51,972 bases of DNA from Candidatus Polarisedimenticolia bacterium (GCA_036001465.1 DASYUH010000011.1:1-51972), one strand, 5' to 3'; counted from the first letter of the stretch, positions 11,738 through 20,981 are shown. Notes: generated from the letters alone by a model not told the origin. Translations and numbers: made by a program.

Positions 11738-11766
11738 TTGCAACCGGGGCCGGTTTCTTCTATAAT
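11738..11766 (+). promoter_or_regulatory. Sigma70-type promoter for rpmE
   Basis: -35 TTGCAA (11738-11743), 17-nt spacer, -10 TATAAT (11761-11766), the only perfect -10 with correct spacing that I found. It gives a leader of about 53 nt before rpmE. Confidence 0.7.
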
Positions 11767-11825
11767 GCCCTCTCCCGCCACATCGCGCGGTGCTTCGGGG
11801 CTTCCGCCCCCAGGGGAGTCGTCAC

Positions 11826-12134
11826 ATGAAGACCGGGATCCATCCCGCGTACAAGCAGGTCACCGTCGTCTGCGCCTGCGGGGAGACCTTCGTCACCCGC
11901 TCGACCCGGGACGACCTGCGTCTCGAGATCTGCGCCAAGTGCCACCCCTTCTTCACCGGCAAGCAGAAGCTGATCGACTCGGCCGGCCGCGTGGAGCGCT
12001 TCCAGAAGCGCTACACCAAGACCCAGGACATGGCGGGGAAGGCGGCCGCGACCAAGGCCGCGGCAGGCAAGGTGGCGGCCGGCAAGGCGGCCGCGGCCAA
12101 GGCCGGAGCGGCCTCCGGCAAGTCCGCCTCCTAG
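11826..12134 (+). CDS. rpmE: 50S ribosomal protein bL31, zinc form, with Ala/Lys-rich tail
   Basis: 102 aa. The conserved core ([22 protein letters not shown] ... [15 protein letters not shown]) carries the CxC and CxxC pairs of the zinc-binding form, which bridges the ribosomal subunits. After RFQKRY comes a ~30-residue tail made almost only of Ala, Lys and Gly; the family normally ends around residue 70. An upstream in-frame start at 11790 would add 12 non-conserved residues; ATG 11826 fits the family. prfA follows after 109 nt, the frequent rpmE-prfA-prmC order. Confidence 0.93.
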   Translation: MKTGIHPAYKQVTVVCACGETFVTRSTRDDLRLEICAKCHPFFTGKQKLIDSAGRVERFQKRYTKTQDMAGKAAATKAAAGKVAAGKAAAAKAGAASGKSAS

Positions 12135-12243
12135 ATCCCGTGTCCCCGGCCCTTCCCAACAGCTAGGATCTGTTTTCTTTCCCACCGTGCGGGTGGCGTC
12201 CGTCCCCGCGCGGTGCTAGATTTTCGTCAAGGAGCGTCGTGAC

Positions 12244-13310
<1,067 letters not shown>

Positions 13311-13314
<4 letters not shown>

Positions 13315-14192
13315 GCAGCCGCAGCGCGTCCTCCCTGGTCGAGGAAGGGAGGACGGCCCTGCAGGCGGCCGGCGTCCCCGAGCCGCTCCGGGACGCCGAG
13401 GTCCTGCTGGCCTTCGTCCTGGGCGTCGAGACATCCGGCCTGCACGCCCGCCCCGACAGGCTGGTGGAGGCCCCGGTCGCATCGCGGTACCGCGATCTGG
13501 TCGCGAGGCGCGCCGCCCGCCAGCCCCTGCAGTACCTGACCGGCGTCCAGGAGTTCTGGTCGCTGGCGTTCAAGGTGACCCCGGCCGTCCTGATCCCGCG
13601 CCCCGAGACCGAGGGGCTCATCGAGGCCTTCCTGCGACTCTGCGAGTCGGCCGACCCGGTCGTCCTGGACATCGGCACCGGCAGTGGCTGTCTCGCGGTG
13701 ACCGTCGCGCGGGAGATCCCCCGGGCGCGCGTCTTCGCGGGGGACCTCTCCGAGGAGGCGCTCGGCGTGGCCCGCGAGAACGCCGCCGCGCATGGAGTCG
13801 CCGCCCGGATCGAGTTCCGCCGCGGCGATCTGTTCGGGCCGTTCCGCGGGTCGGGCCCGGGCCCCGACCTGTCGGCACGCGCCGATTTCATCCTGACGAA
13901 CCCGCCCTACCTCGGCGACGGCGAGTTCCCCGCCCTCATGCCGGAGGTGCGCGACCACGAGCCCCGGGCCGCCCTGTCGGCCGGCCCCGACCCCCTCGCC
14001 GTGCACCGCCGTCTCGCCCGCGAGTGCGGCGACTTCCTGAGGCCGGGCGGGTACCTGATCGCCGAGATGGGGCTCGGCCAGGAGGCGGCCCTGCGGGCCC
14101 TGTACGGCGGGCAGCCTCGCCTCGAGGTCACCGCCGTCCACGCGGACCTCGCCGGCATCCCGCGCGTCCTCGTCGTCCGCGCGCGCGGCTGA
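13311..14192 (+). CDS. prmC: Peptide chain release factor N5-glutamine methyltransferase, probable CTG start
   Basis: Methylates the Gln of the GGQ motif in release factors. Class I SAM fold: motif [14 protein letters not shown], and the catalytic NPPY at residues 197-200 (LTNPPYLGD). The N-terminal helical domain ([14 protein letters not shown] ... [11 protein letters not shown]) is complete only if translation begins near 13311. No ATG, GTG or TTG exists in this frame between the middle of prfA (13002) and the conserved domain, whereas CTG 13311 overlaps the prfA stop and has AAGGAAGAGG (13292-13303 region) about 7 nt upstream. That start gives 293 aa, normal for the family. The next GTG (near 13463) would cut off about 50 conserved residues. 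Confidence 0.9.
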
Positions 14193-14247
14193 CCGACCCG
14201 CTGCCGGCCAACCCCTCCCCGCTGCGGTCTGCCGCCGGGCGCCGCGA

Positions 14248-14253
14248 TATACT
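14248..14253 (+). promoter_or_regulatory. -10-like element directly upstream of moeA
   Basis: TATACT ends 6 nt before the moeA ATG, so a transcript would start at or next to the start codon (leaderless). No recognisable -35 is present, which limits confidence. Confidence 0.35.
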
Positions 14254-14259
14254 TCAGCC

Positions 14260-15492
14260 ATGAGTGAGCCCCTGCTCGTCGACCGGGCGCTGTCGATCGT
14301 CCTGGATGCCGCGCCCGTCCTGCCTTTCGAAGACGTGCCCATGGACGAGTCGCCGGGCCGCTACCTTCAGGAAGAGGTGCGCGCCGACCGCGACTACCCC
14401 GACTTCGACAAGTCGAGGATGGACGGATTCGCCGTCATCGCCGCCGACCTAAAGGACACGCTCCGGCCGCTGCGGATCCTGCAGGAGATCCCCGCCGGAA
14501 TGGACCCGGCGGCCCTGAAGAAGGTGACCCCCGGCAGCGCGTCGCGCATCATGACCGGCGCCCCGGTCCCGCCGGGGGCCGACGCCGTCCTGATCGTGGA
14601 GGAGACCGAGCCGGTGCCGGGCGATCCGAGCACCGTCCGACCAAAGAGCGCCGTCCAGGCCGAGGCCAACCTCGCGCGTCGCGGCACAGACGTCCGCAAG
14701 GGGGAGGTCCTGCTCCGTCCCGGCGAGTTCATAGGGCCCGGCGAGATCGGCGTTTTGGCCTCCTGCGGCCGCACCCGCGTCCGTGTGGGCAGCCTGCCGC
14801 GCCTGGCGATTCTCGCCACCGGCGACGAGTTGGTCGAGCCCGACCGGCCCCCGGCCCCCGGCCGGATCCGAAACAGCAACGGCCCGCTCCTCCACGCGCT
14901 GGCGCGGCGCGCCGGAGTCCCGGCTCGCTACCTCGGCATCGCCCCCGACGACGAGGCCCCGCTCCGGCGGATGATCGAGGACGGTCTCTGCGACAACGTA
15001 CTCGTCCTCTCGGGGGGTGTGTCCATGGGCGTCTACGACCTGGTCGGCAAGACGCTGCGCGCCGCCGGCGTCGAGATCCTCTTCGACAGGGTAGCGATCA
15101 GGCCCGGCAAACCGTTCACCTTCGGCCGTCGCGGCCGCACGCTCGTCTTCGGCTGCCCCGGCAATCCGGTCTCGACCTACGTCATCTTCCAGGTGTTCGC
15201 GCGGCCGGCGCTCCGACGGATGATGGGTTGCCCGGACCCCGTCCGGCCCCCCGTGCGCGGCGTCCTCAAGTCCTCCGTCCGCCAGCGTCCGGGCCGCGCC
15301 GGCTACGTCCAGGCCCGGACGCGGTGGAACGGGACGGCCTATGACGTCGAGGTCATCCCGAGCAGTGGGTCCGCCGATTTCGTCGCCTGCGCCCGCGGCA
15401 ACGCCTTGGCCATCGTGCCCCCCGGCGTCTCCTCCATGGCGCCCGGCGACCCGATCGACGTGGTCCTGCTGGACGACCACGAGGCCCGCTGA
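14260..15492 (+). CDS. moeA: Molybdopterin molybdenumtransferase
   Basis: Inserts molybdate into adenylylated molybdopterin, the last step of molybdenum cofactor synthesis. 410 aa, full length. The N-terminal part contains SRMDGFAV, followed by IMTGAPVPPGADAV. The MoCF-biosynthesis domain has ILATGDELV and LVLSGGVSMGVYD, and FGCPGNPVS is the conserved binding loop. It ends with the small domain IV. No other molybdenum-cofactor gene lies nearby. It follows prmC after 67 nt and seems to have its own -10 element. No Shine-Dalgarno site is visible before the ATG, consistent with leaderless initiation. Confidence 0.93.
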   Translation: MSEPLLVDRALSIVLDAAPVLPFEDVPMDESPGRYLQEEVRADRDYPDFDKSRMDGFAVIAADLKDTLRPLRILQEIPAGMDPAALKKVTPGSASRIMTGAPVPPGADAVLIVEETEPVPGDPSTVRPKSAVQAEANLARRGTDVRKGEVLLRPGEFIGPGEIGVLASCGRTRVRVGSLPRLAILATGDELVEPDRPPAPGRIRNSNGPLLHALARRAGVPARYLGIAPDDEAPLRRMIEDGLCDNVLVLSGGVSMGVYDLVGKTLRAAGVEILFDRVAIRPGKPFTFGRRGRTLVFGCPGNPVSTYVIFQVFARPALRRMMGCPDPVRPPVRGVLKSSVRQRPGRAGYVQARTRWNGTAYDVEVIPSSGSADFVACARGNALAIVPPGVSSMAPGDPIDVVLLDDHEAR

Positions 15493-15610
15493 CCGTCCCG
15501 GTTGCAGCAAGCGCGCACCGCATCGAGTGGCCGAAGCCGTGCAGTACCGAACTTTCGACCGATACTCCCCCGGCGCGGGAAGCTGGGATTGGGGAATCAG
15601 CCTGTCGGAT

Positions 15611-15619
15611 GGATCATCA
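15611..15619 (+). repeat. Left target-site duplication of the insertion sequence
   Basis: GGATCATCA, repeated exactly at 17569-17577 in the same orientation, immediately outside the inverted repeats. Confidence 0.85.
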
Positions 15620-15634
15620 CAGGGGTTCCGCATC
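15620..15634 (+). repeat. Left terminal inverted repeat
   Basis: CAGGGGTTCCGCATC; 13/15 identity to the reverse complement of 17554-17568, including an unbroken 9-bp core TTCCGCATC. Confidence 0.8.
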
Positions 15635-15733
15635 GGGGATAGCTGAACCCGGTCCGCGCCCAGTCGGGCCACGGAGTTAGCCCGGGATTCCCTTCCCGGA
15701 GGAAATTCGCGTTGACGAGAGCGAGGTTTTCGC

Positions 15734-15764
15734 TTGCATGTCTGATATATTAATGATATATCAG
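15734..15764 (+). promoter_or_regulatory. Palindromic operator or hairpin overlapping an IS promoter
   Basis: CTGATATAT (15742-15750) and ATATATCAG (15756-15764) form a perfect 9-bp inverted repeat with a 5-nt centre. It overlaps a possible promoter, TTGCAT (15734-15739) - 17 nt - TATATC (15757-15762), and ends 4 nt before the Shine-Dalgarno site of the DUF6788 gene. A self-regulating operator is the simplest reading; an mRNA hairpin hiding the start is the alternative. Confidence 0.5.
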
Positions 15765-15780
15765 TCACGAGGAGGCCGGC

Positions 15781-16113
15781 ATGCTCCCACGAACCGCCCT
15801 GCCCAAGGACCACCGCGCCCAGTATTCGAGGCTCCGGCTCCTGCTCAGGGAGCCCGGACTGATGCGCGGTACCCTCGTCGAGATGCGCCGCTCGTGTGGC
15901 AAGCCCTCCTGCCGGTGCCGCACCGATCCCGCGGCCCGCCATGGCGCGCTCTATCTGGCCCTCAGCCTCAACGGCAAGCACCGCACCGTCTACATCCCAG
16001 TTGAGTGGGAGACGCGGGTGCGGGAGTGGGTGGCACGTTATGCGGAGGTGCGACAGCTGCTCGAGCAGATCTCCCTGGGGTTTCTCGGGCGGCTGAAGAA
16101 GCGGGAGAGATAG
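15781..16113 (+). CDS. DUF6788 family protein, transposase partner
   Basis: 110 aa, basic. After a helical N-terminus it has GTLVEMRRSCGKPSCRCRTDPAARHGALYLAL, with a CxxxxCxC cluster that could bind zinc, then VYIPVEWETRVREWVARY and a C-terminal helix. This pattern is that of DUF6788 proteins, which typically precede transposase genes. The ATG has GAGGAGG (15769-15775) 5 nt upstream. Its 3' end overlaps the transposase frame by more than 100 nt in the -1 register, so translational coupling or frameshifting between the two is possible. Suggested role, inferred: DNA binding or transposition accessory. Confidence 0.7.
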   Translation: MLPRTALPKDHRAQYSRLRLLLREPGLMRGTLVEMRRSCGKPSCRCRTDPAARHGALYLALSLNGKHRTVYIPVEWETRVREWVARYAEVRQLLEQISLGFLGRLKKRER

Positions 16114-17359
16114 CCCTGCTCCGGCGTTTCGCCGCCTACCTCGAGAGACGCTTCGGCTTTTCCCGTCTCCTGGAGGGACTGCACGACGGTCGGCTGCTGC
16201 CCCAGATCCCGACGCGCGCCGTTTGGCTGGCGGTCCTGGGGATGTATGTGCTGCGCGTGCGCAGCTTCAACGCGTTGGAGCAGGACCTGCGCCGTTCCCG
16301 GCGGTGGGAGGCGTGGGTCGGGGCTCGCAAACCGAGCGCCGACACCCTCGGCCGCGTCGTCGCCAGTATGTCAGCGGAGAAGACGCGCCAGATCCTGTCG
16401 GCCGTCCTGCACCGCGCGTGGCGCAGCAAGGCGATTCATCTCCGGCCGGGCGAGTCGTATCGGGTGGTGGCGGTCGATGGCCACGAGATCGGCGCCTCGC
16501 GGGCCCGCTGCTGCCCGCAATGCCTGGTGCGGGAGATCCCGTGCACCACCGGCACCGTGCGGGAGTACTACCACCGCTTCGTGGCCGCCCAGTGGGTCGG
16601 CGTCCTGCCCCCCGTCCTCCTCGACCTCGAGCTCATCCGTCCCGGCGAGGGCGAAGTCGCGGCGGCACGACGACTCCTTAAGCGCATCCTGCACCAGCAC
16701 GCCCGCCTGATCGACGTGATCTCGGCCGACGCCCTGTATCTCGAGGCCCCCTTCCTCGAACCGATCCTGGACGCCGGCAAGCACGTGGTGATCGTCATGA
16801 AGCAAGAACGGCGGGAGCTGTTTCAGGACGCCGAGCAGCTGAAGTGTCTGGTCGCTCCCCAGGTCCTGGTGGAGGGACCCAAGACCACCCGCCTTTGGGA
16901 CCTCTCCAACCTGTCGACCTTCACGACCCTCCGTCGGACCGTCCGGGTCGTCTGGGCGGAGGAACAGACGCGCCAACGCAAGATGGTCGGCGGGAGCCTC
17001 ACCGACGTCCTGGAGGAGAAGACCTGGGTCTGGGTCACCGATCTCCTCGCCGCCACCGTGCTCCCCACCAAGATCCAACGCTGGGGTCACGACCGCTGGG
17101 TATCGAAGACCGGGGGTTCAACGAGCTCGTCACCCTGTGGCACCTGGACCACTACTTCATCCACGACCCCACCGCGATCGAGGTCCTCCTCCTCACCCTC
17201 GCCATCGCCTTCGCCACCACCTACCTCTTCTATGAACGCAATCTCAAGCCTCCCGTTCGCCGCCACCTCACGCGCCTGGCCCTGGCCGCCCGCATGGCCG
17301 ATGACCTGACACTCCTTGACGGCGCCAGCGCCTGGTCGCGGCTTGAACCCTCGGGCTGA
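16005..17359 (+). pseudogene. DDE transposase, broken by one -1 frameshift near 17100
   Basis: Reading from about 16115 gives IALLRRFAAYLERRFGFSRL, then an all-alpha N-terminal region and the DDE core: first Asp in VVAVDGHEIGAS, second Asp in VISADALYLEAPFLE, and the Glu in GIEDRGFNEL. The frame is lost at the GGG of 17098-17100: one extra G would join ...HDRW to GIEDRGFNELVTLWHLDHYF, which continues in another frame to 17359. All parts are otherwise intact, so the break looks recent, or could be programmed -1 slippage, although no classical slippery heptamer is visible. No clear start codon precedes the conserved part; GTG 16005 is the first in frame. Confidence 0.8.
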
Positions 17360-17553
17360 ACCGGGGCCCGCCCCATCTGCCTGAAGCCCGCGCTCCCGCC
17401 GAGACCGCACCGGCGGCCCCGCGCCCAAACCTCCTTCCTACCCCGCGCGAGAGCGCCAGCCCTCTCCTCGCCCGCACCCCCCGAACTCTCCAAACGCCCT
17501 CCGCCCGAATCTCCATCCCTCCCAAACCCCATCCTGTCAGTCCGCAGCCGCAG

Positions 17554-17568
17554 GATGCGGAATCCTTG
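17554..17568 (+). repeat. Right terminal inverted repeat
   Basis: GATGCGGAATCCTTG, complementary to the left repeat at 13 of 15 positions. The region 17360-17553 between transposase stop and this repeat holds no gene I can support. Confidence 0.8.
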
Positions 17569-17577
17569 GGATCATCA
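17569..17577 (+). repeat. Right target-site duplication of the insertion sequence
   Basis: GGATCATCA, identical to 15611-15619. Nine-base duplications occur with several IS4-like and other elements. Confidence 0.85.
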
Positions 17578-17585
17578 TTGGCTCC

Positions 17586-17614
17586 TTGACACTAGAACTA
17601 AAAGAGCGTAATAA
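17586..17614 (+). promoter_or_regulatory. Promoter for the 17724 repeat protein
   Basis: Perfect -35 TTGACA (17586-17591), 17-nt spacer, -10 TAATAA (17609-17614). It starts 8 bp outside the IS target duplication, giving a leader of about 100 nt in which I see no other gene. Confidence 0.6.
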
Positions 17615-17723
17615 GCCAGCCAAGCTTACTCTCTCGAGGAATCATTGGCCAAGCCACCCGTCGAACCTCCCAGTTCGCTGCGGCGCCCCCGTCTAGTCGA
17701 GCAGGGCAGAGAGGAATCACACA

Positions 17724-20700
17724 ATGCATTCACCAAGATGGATCGCAACGCTCTTGATCCTGAGTTCTCTGAGCTTGGCCAGCACGTTTGCCGCAGACAT
17801 CACGATCGACGCTCGCGCCTTGACTGAAAGGTACTTCAATCTCCAACCTGGTACTGGCTGTCTCGACGCTACGCAAGTGCAACAGCTCACGGTCGTTCCG
17901 GGGACCTATACGTTTGTGGGATGCTACACCGGTGGCGCACTCGATTTCGCTGTAGGTCAAGATGGAAACATCACCTACGATACTTCGTTGCAAGGCAAAA
18001 TGGAGGGGGCGGGAACGCCCGCGCTCGTCGTGAACGGATTCAGTATCACGCTCGATTCCACCCCGTTGAGTGAGCCCGGCTATACATTTTATGGTCTCTC
18101 TCTTTCCTGTGTGACTGGGACGGAACCGCAAACGTGGAATCTCCTTCCTACCACGAGCTATCGCTATAGTTATCAGGTATGCCCCCGTGCGTCAGCAACC
18201 AGTTTTGTCGCGTTCTCTTTTGGAGTCGGGCTCGATGGAAACATTACCTACGATCCCTCTGATTACCTTGAAGGGGTCGGGACGAATAGACTCCTCGTAA
18301 AGGGATTCGAGATCCTAATTGACGCCCGCGCTCTGACGGAGAAACTCTTCGAGCTTTATGGTGTGCTGCAGCCAATGGATGGGAGCAGGGTGCAGCCGCT
18401 GAGGCTACTGCCGTCAACCTACCTCTTTCTCAACAGACCGAGTATCTCCCAATTCTATTTCGGTGTGGATGCGACCACGGGGTTCGTCACCTACGATCCC
18501 TCCTTGGAAGGGGTCGTGCACGGGGAGGGGAGCCGGCTCACCGTGAAAGGTTTCCCTATCACCTTGGATGCCACGAATCTCACGGAACCACGATTCCGGG
18601 TCGCTGGTGTGACCAGCTGTCTGAACGGGTGGCGGCCGCAGACAATGCAGCTACTCCCAGGCGGCACATTCACCTTCGTGGGATGCAGCAGCGGAGCAAG
18701 TTTCTCATTCTCCGTGGGAACGAACGGTCGTGTCGACTATTCTCCCGCGCTGGATCTTGTGGTAAAGGGCAGAGCCGTCGACAAGACCTTGAGAGTCGTC
18801 GGTGCCCACGTCATCGTCGCGCCAGATGTCGGTTTCGATAAGGATGTGTGGACTCCCCTAGACCCACATATCTCGTGTGCCGGGAGGCTCCATTTCACCG
18901 TGCTTCCGGAACAATACTCCGTGTGTGTGTCGGAGGACACATGCTATGCCTTCGTGGTCGCGCAGGATCGCAATCTCACACCCACGGAAATCACCACCCC
19001 CTACGGCAGATTTCAATTGCTCCTCGGACCGGATCCCTCCAAACCCGGCGATTTCTCATATCGACTCAAGTGTGACACAGTCGAACCGGCGTATATCAGC
19101 GGACGGGTGATCGTTGACCTCGACGAGAACTGCCGCGAGAACAGACCGGACGAGGTCGCTGTGGCCGCCGCGAAGGTCCGCATTACCAGCATTCCCAAAC
19201 CAGGACAACCACGACCGACGTGGTACGCCTGGACCGGAGCCAACGGTCAGTACGTGGCACCGCTCCAGAGCGGGGATTACCTGGTTGAACTGGTCCCTAC
19301 GAGCACGATCGGACCGGTGTGCCTGCAGCCCCACGTCGTGAGCGTGTCCCCGGGAGCTCCCTCGTCGGGCAACGACTTCTACGTTCGATATCGGTGCGCA
19401 GCTGTGGCGACCCTCACAGCCACATATGGCAACCCGGCGGTCTGCAACGGAAGACCGATCCAGTCCGCCTGCCCGACGGCTCGACAGCTCTATTGCGCCG
19501 ATTTCAGGAATGCGGGTACCGTGCCTATTCTGGAGGCCGGTCCTCAACATCCCGTAGGACGCCTGACGGTCGATCTGGCTGATACAGCCGAATTCTCTGG
19601 CGAGACGGTCGTGAGCAACACGTGCCCGACGACCACGTCTGATTCACTCACCGCGGCACCGAACCTCTCCTGGGATCTCCAGAGCGCCCTTGCACCCCCG
19701 GGAATCAGCTGCAAGATCTGCGTCGAGTTGGAAGTCGTGGCGTGCGACAACTCATACCAGCCGGCGCGCCTCGTGACAAGGGCAGGCCTCGATGCGTTTT
19801 GCCCGCCCGAACCGCAATCAGGCACCACAAACTTCATAGCAGTTCGGCCGACGACGACATTGGTCGATCCCAGATCGGGCCTGCCCTATGAAGAGTGCAA
19901 ATGCTCGTGCGACCCAAACGACAAAACGGTGCAGCCCTCGGGATGCGGTCCGGAGGGCTTCATTGGTCAGGACGAAGCGCTCACGTACATGATCCGCTTT
20001 CAGAACCTTGGGCTGACGCCCGCCCTCGACGTCGTCGTTCTGGATGCCATCGACCCGAATCTCGATCCCGACACCCTGGAAATCGTCACAACAAGCCATC
20101 CGTACACGTCGATCGCGATCCTTCCGAATAACGTGCTCGAATGGTCCTTCACGGGAATCAATCTACCTCACAGTACGCAAGACGAGCTGGGGAGCCAGGG
20201 GTTTATCATCTTCCGGATCAGGCCGAGAGCGGGGGTCCCGGACGGGACGGAATTCATCAACGGCGCGGCCATCTTCTTCGACCAGAACGCTCCTGAGATC
20301 ACCAACGTGACGCTCAACACAGTCGGCCCGGCACAGATCGCCGATCTGGATGGCGATGGCCTCAGCCCCTGCCAGGGCGACTGCAACGATCTGGACCCCT
20401 CTGTGCATCCCGGTGCGCCGGAAATCTGCGACGGCAAGGACAACGACTGCGACGGTATCGTGGACGGACCGCAGGCCGCACCTGGAGAGGTCACGGGACT
20501 GAGCCTCGGCTCCGACAAGGCGACCGTCGCCTGGGATGCGGGCGCCGCCGCCTACGATGTGGTTCACGGGGCGCTCAACGAGCTGCCCGTGGGAGGCGGC
20601 GCGTCCGAATCCTGCCTGGCCTCGGGAACGGCGGCGACCACAGCTGTCGACAACAGCACCCCGAGCATGGGCAGGGGTTTCTGGTATCTGGTGCGGGCCA

Positions 20701-20774
20701 CGAACGCATGCGGAGTTGGGTCGTATGGGCTGGCGAGTAATGGCTCAGAGAGATCGAGCGCTGCCTGTCCTTGA
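17724..20774 (+). CDS. Exported repeat protein with MopE-type metal-binding and FN3-like C-terminus
   Basis: 1016 aa. Signal peptide 1-23. Residues 24-365 are four tandem repeats of 82-89 residues (consensus: ITLDA.xLTE...Q...LLP.TY.F...FxVG.dGxITYDPSLEG...LxVKGF); a degraded fifth copy may follow. Residues ~455-555 resemble a Cna-B/SD-repeat-type beta-sandwich (ISGRVIVDLDENC). Residues ~730-860 (CDPNDKTVQPSG ... DEALTYMIRFQNLG) match the DUF11/DUF7619 kind of surface repeat. Residues 874-915 form a MopE-like acidic motif (DLDGDGLSPCQGDCNDLD), and 922-1016 an FN3-like module. Cysteines are common, fitting an exported protein. The first ~1.3 kb is clearly less GC-rich than its neighbours, suggesting transfer. 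Binding partner unknown. Confidence 0.75.
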   Translation: MHSPRWIATLLILSSLSLASTFAADITIDARALTERYFNLQPGTGCLDATQVQQLTVVPGTYTFVGCYTGGALDFAVGQDGNITYDTSLQGKMEGAGTPALVVNGFSITLDSTPLSEPGYTFYGLSLSCVTGTEPQTWNLLPTTSYRYSYQVCPRASATSFVAFSFGVGLDGNITYDPSDYLEGVGTNRLLVKGFEILIDARALTEKLFELYGVLQPMDGSRVQPLRLLPSTYLFLNRPSISQFYFGVDATTGFVTYDPSLEGVVHGEGSRLTVKGFPITLDATNLTEPRFRVAGVTSCLNGWRPQTMQLLPGGTFTFVGCSSGASFSFSVGTNGRVDYSPALDLVVKGRAVDKTLRVVGAHVIVAPDVGFDKDVWTPLDPHISCAGRLHFTVLPEQYSVCVSEDTCYAFVVAQDRNLTPTEITTPYGRFQLLLGPDPSKPGDFSYRLKCDTVEPAYISGRVIVDLDENCRENRPDEVAVAAAKVRITSIPKPGQPRPTWYAWTGANGQYVAPLQSGDYLVELVPTSTIGPVCLQPHVVSVSPGAPSSGNDFYVRYRCAAVATLTATYGNPAVCNGRPIQSACPTARQLYCADFRNAGTVPILEAGPQHPVGRLTVDLADTAEFSGETVVSNTCPTTTSDSLTAAPNLSWDLQSALAPPGISCKICVELEVVACDNSYQPARLVTRAGLDAFCPPEPQSGTTNFIAVRPTTTLVDPRSGLPYEECKCSCDPNDKTVQPSGCGPEGFIGQDEALTYMIRFQNLGLTPALDVVVLDAIDPNLDPDTLEIVTTSHPYTSIAILPNNVLEWSFTGINLPHSTQDELGSQGFIIFRIRPRAGVPDGTEFINGAAIFFDQNAPEITNVTLNTVGPAQIADLDGDGLSPCQGDCNDLDPSVHPGAPEICDGKDNDCDGIVDGPQAAPGEVTGLSLGSDKATVAWDAGAAAYDVVHGALNELPVGGGASESCLASGTAATTAVDNSTPSMGRGFWYLVRATNACGVGSYGLASNGSERSSAACP
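17793..18818 (+). repeat. Four tandem ~85-residue protein repeats
   Basis: Protein-level repeats at residues 24-106, 107-195, 196-277 and 278-365. Each opens with I-x-[IL]-D-A/S-x-x-L-[TS]-E, has a central LLP/VVP turn, then VGxDGxITYDPSLEG and closes with LxVxGF. DNA identity between copies is low, so the duplication is old. Confidence 0.75.
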
Positions 20775-20981
20775 AGAGGCGGCGAAGAGTCCGCAATCCT
20801 TGACCCCAGGGCAGATGGATGCGGTGCCGTGCCACGCGGGTCGTGGGCCGCTCGCGTTGACACCCGCCGAATGCGTGTAGTAACGTCCGCGCCCGCGCTG
20901 GCTACGGGCGGCGGGACGGCGTGCCGGACGGTCGATTCAAGAACGGGGAGGCCGCGCCGGGCGACGCCCTGGGAGGAGCGC

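Larger units (their letters stand above)
15620..17568 (+). mobile_element. Insertion sequence, DUF6788 plus DDE transposase, 1949 bp
   Basis: Boundaries are set by terminal inverted repeats (15620-15634 and 17554-17568, 13 of 15 positions identical) inside a 9-bp direct repeat. It carries two plus-strand reading frames: a DUF6788 gene (15781-16113) and a DDE-type transposase (16005-17359) with a single frameshift. I cannot assign the family firmly; the DUF6788 partner and the GIEDRGFNEL motif point to an IS4-like/ISNCY group. About 190 bp of C-rich non-coding sequence lies between the transposase stop and the right end. It has inserted between moeA and the 17724 gene, only 8 bp upstream of that gene's -35 box. 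Confidence 0.85.

Noticed and set aside
17360-17553. C-rich open frames after the transposase stop
   Set aside because: Extreme base bias, no start signals and no recognisable motif; best taken as IS non-coding end.
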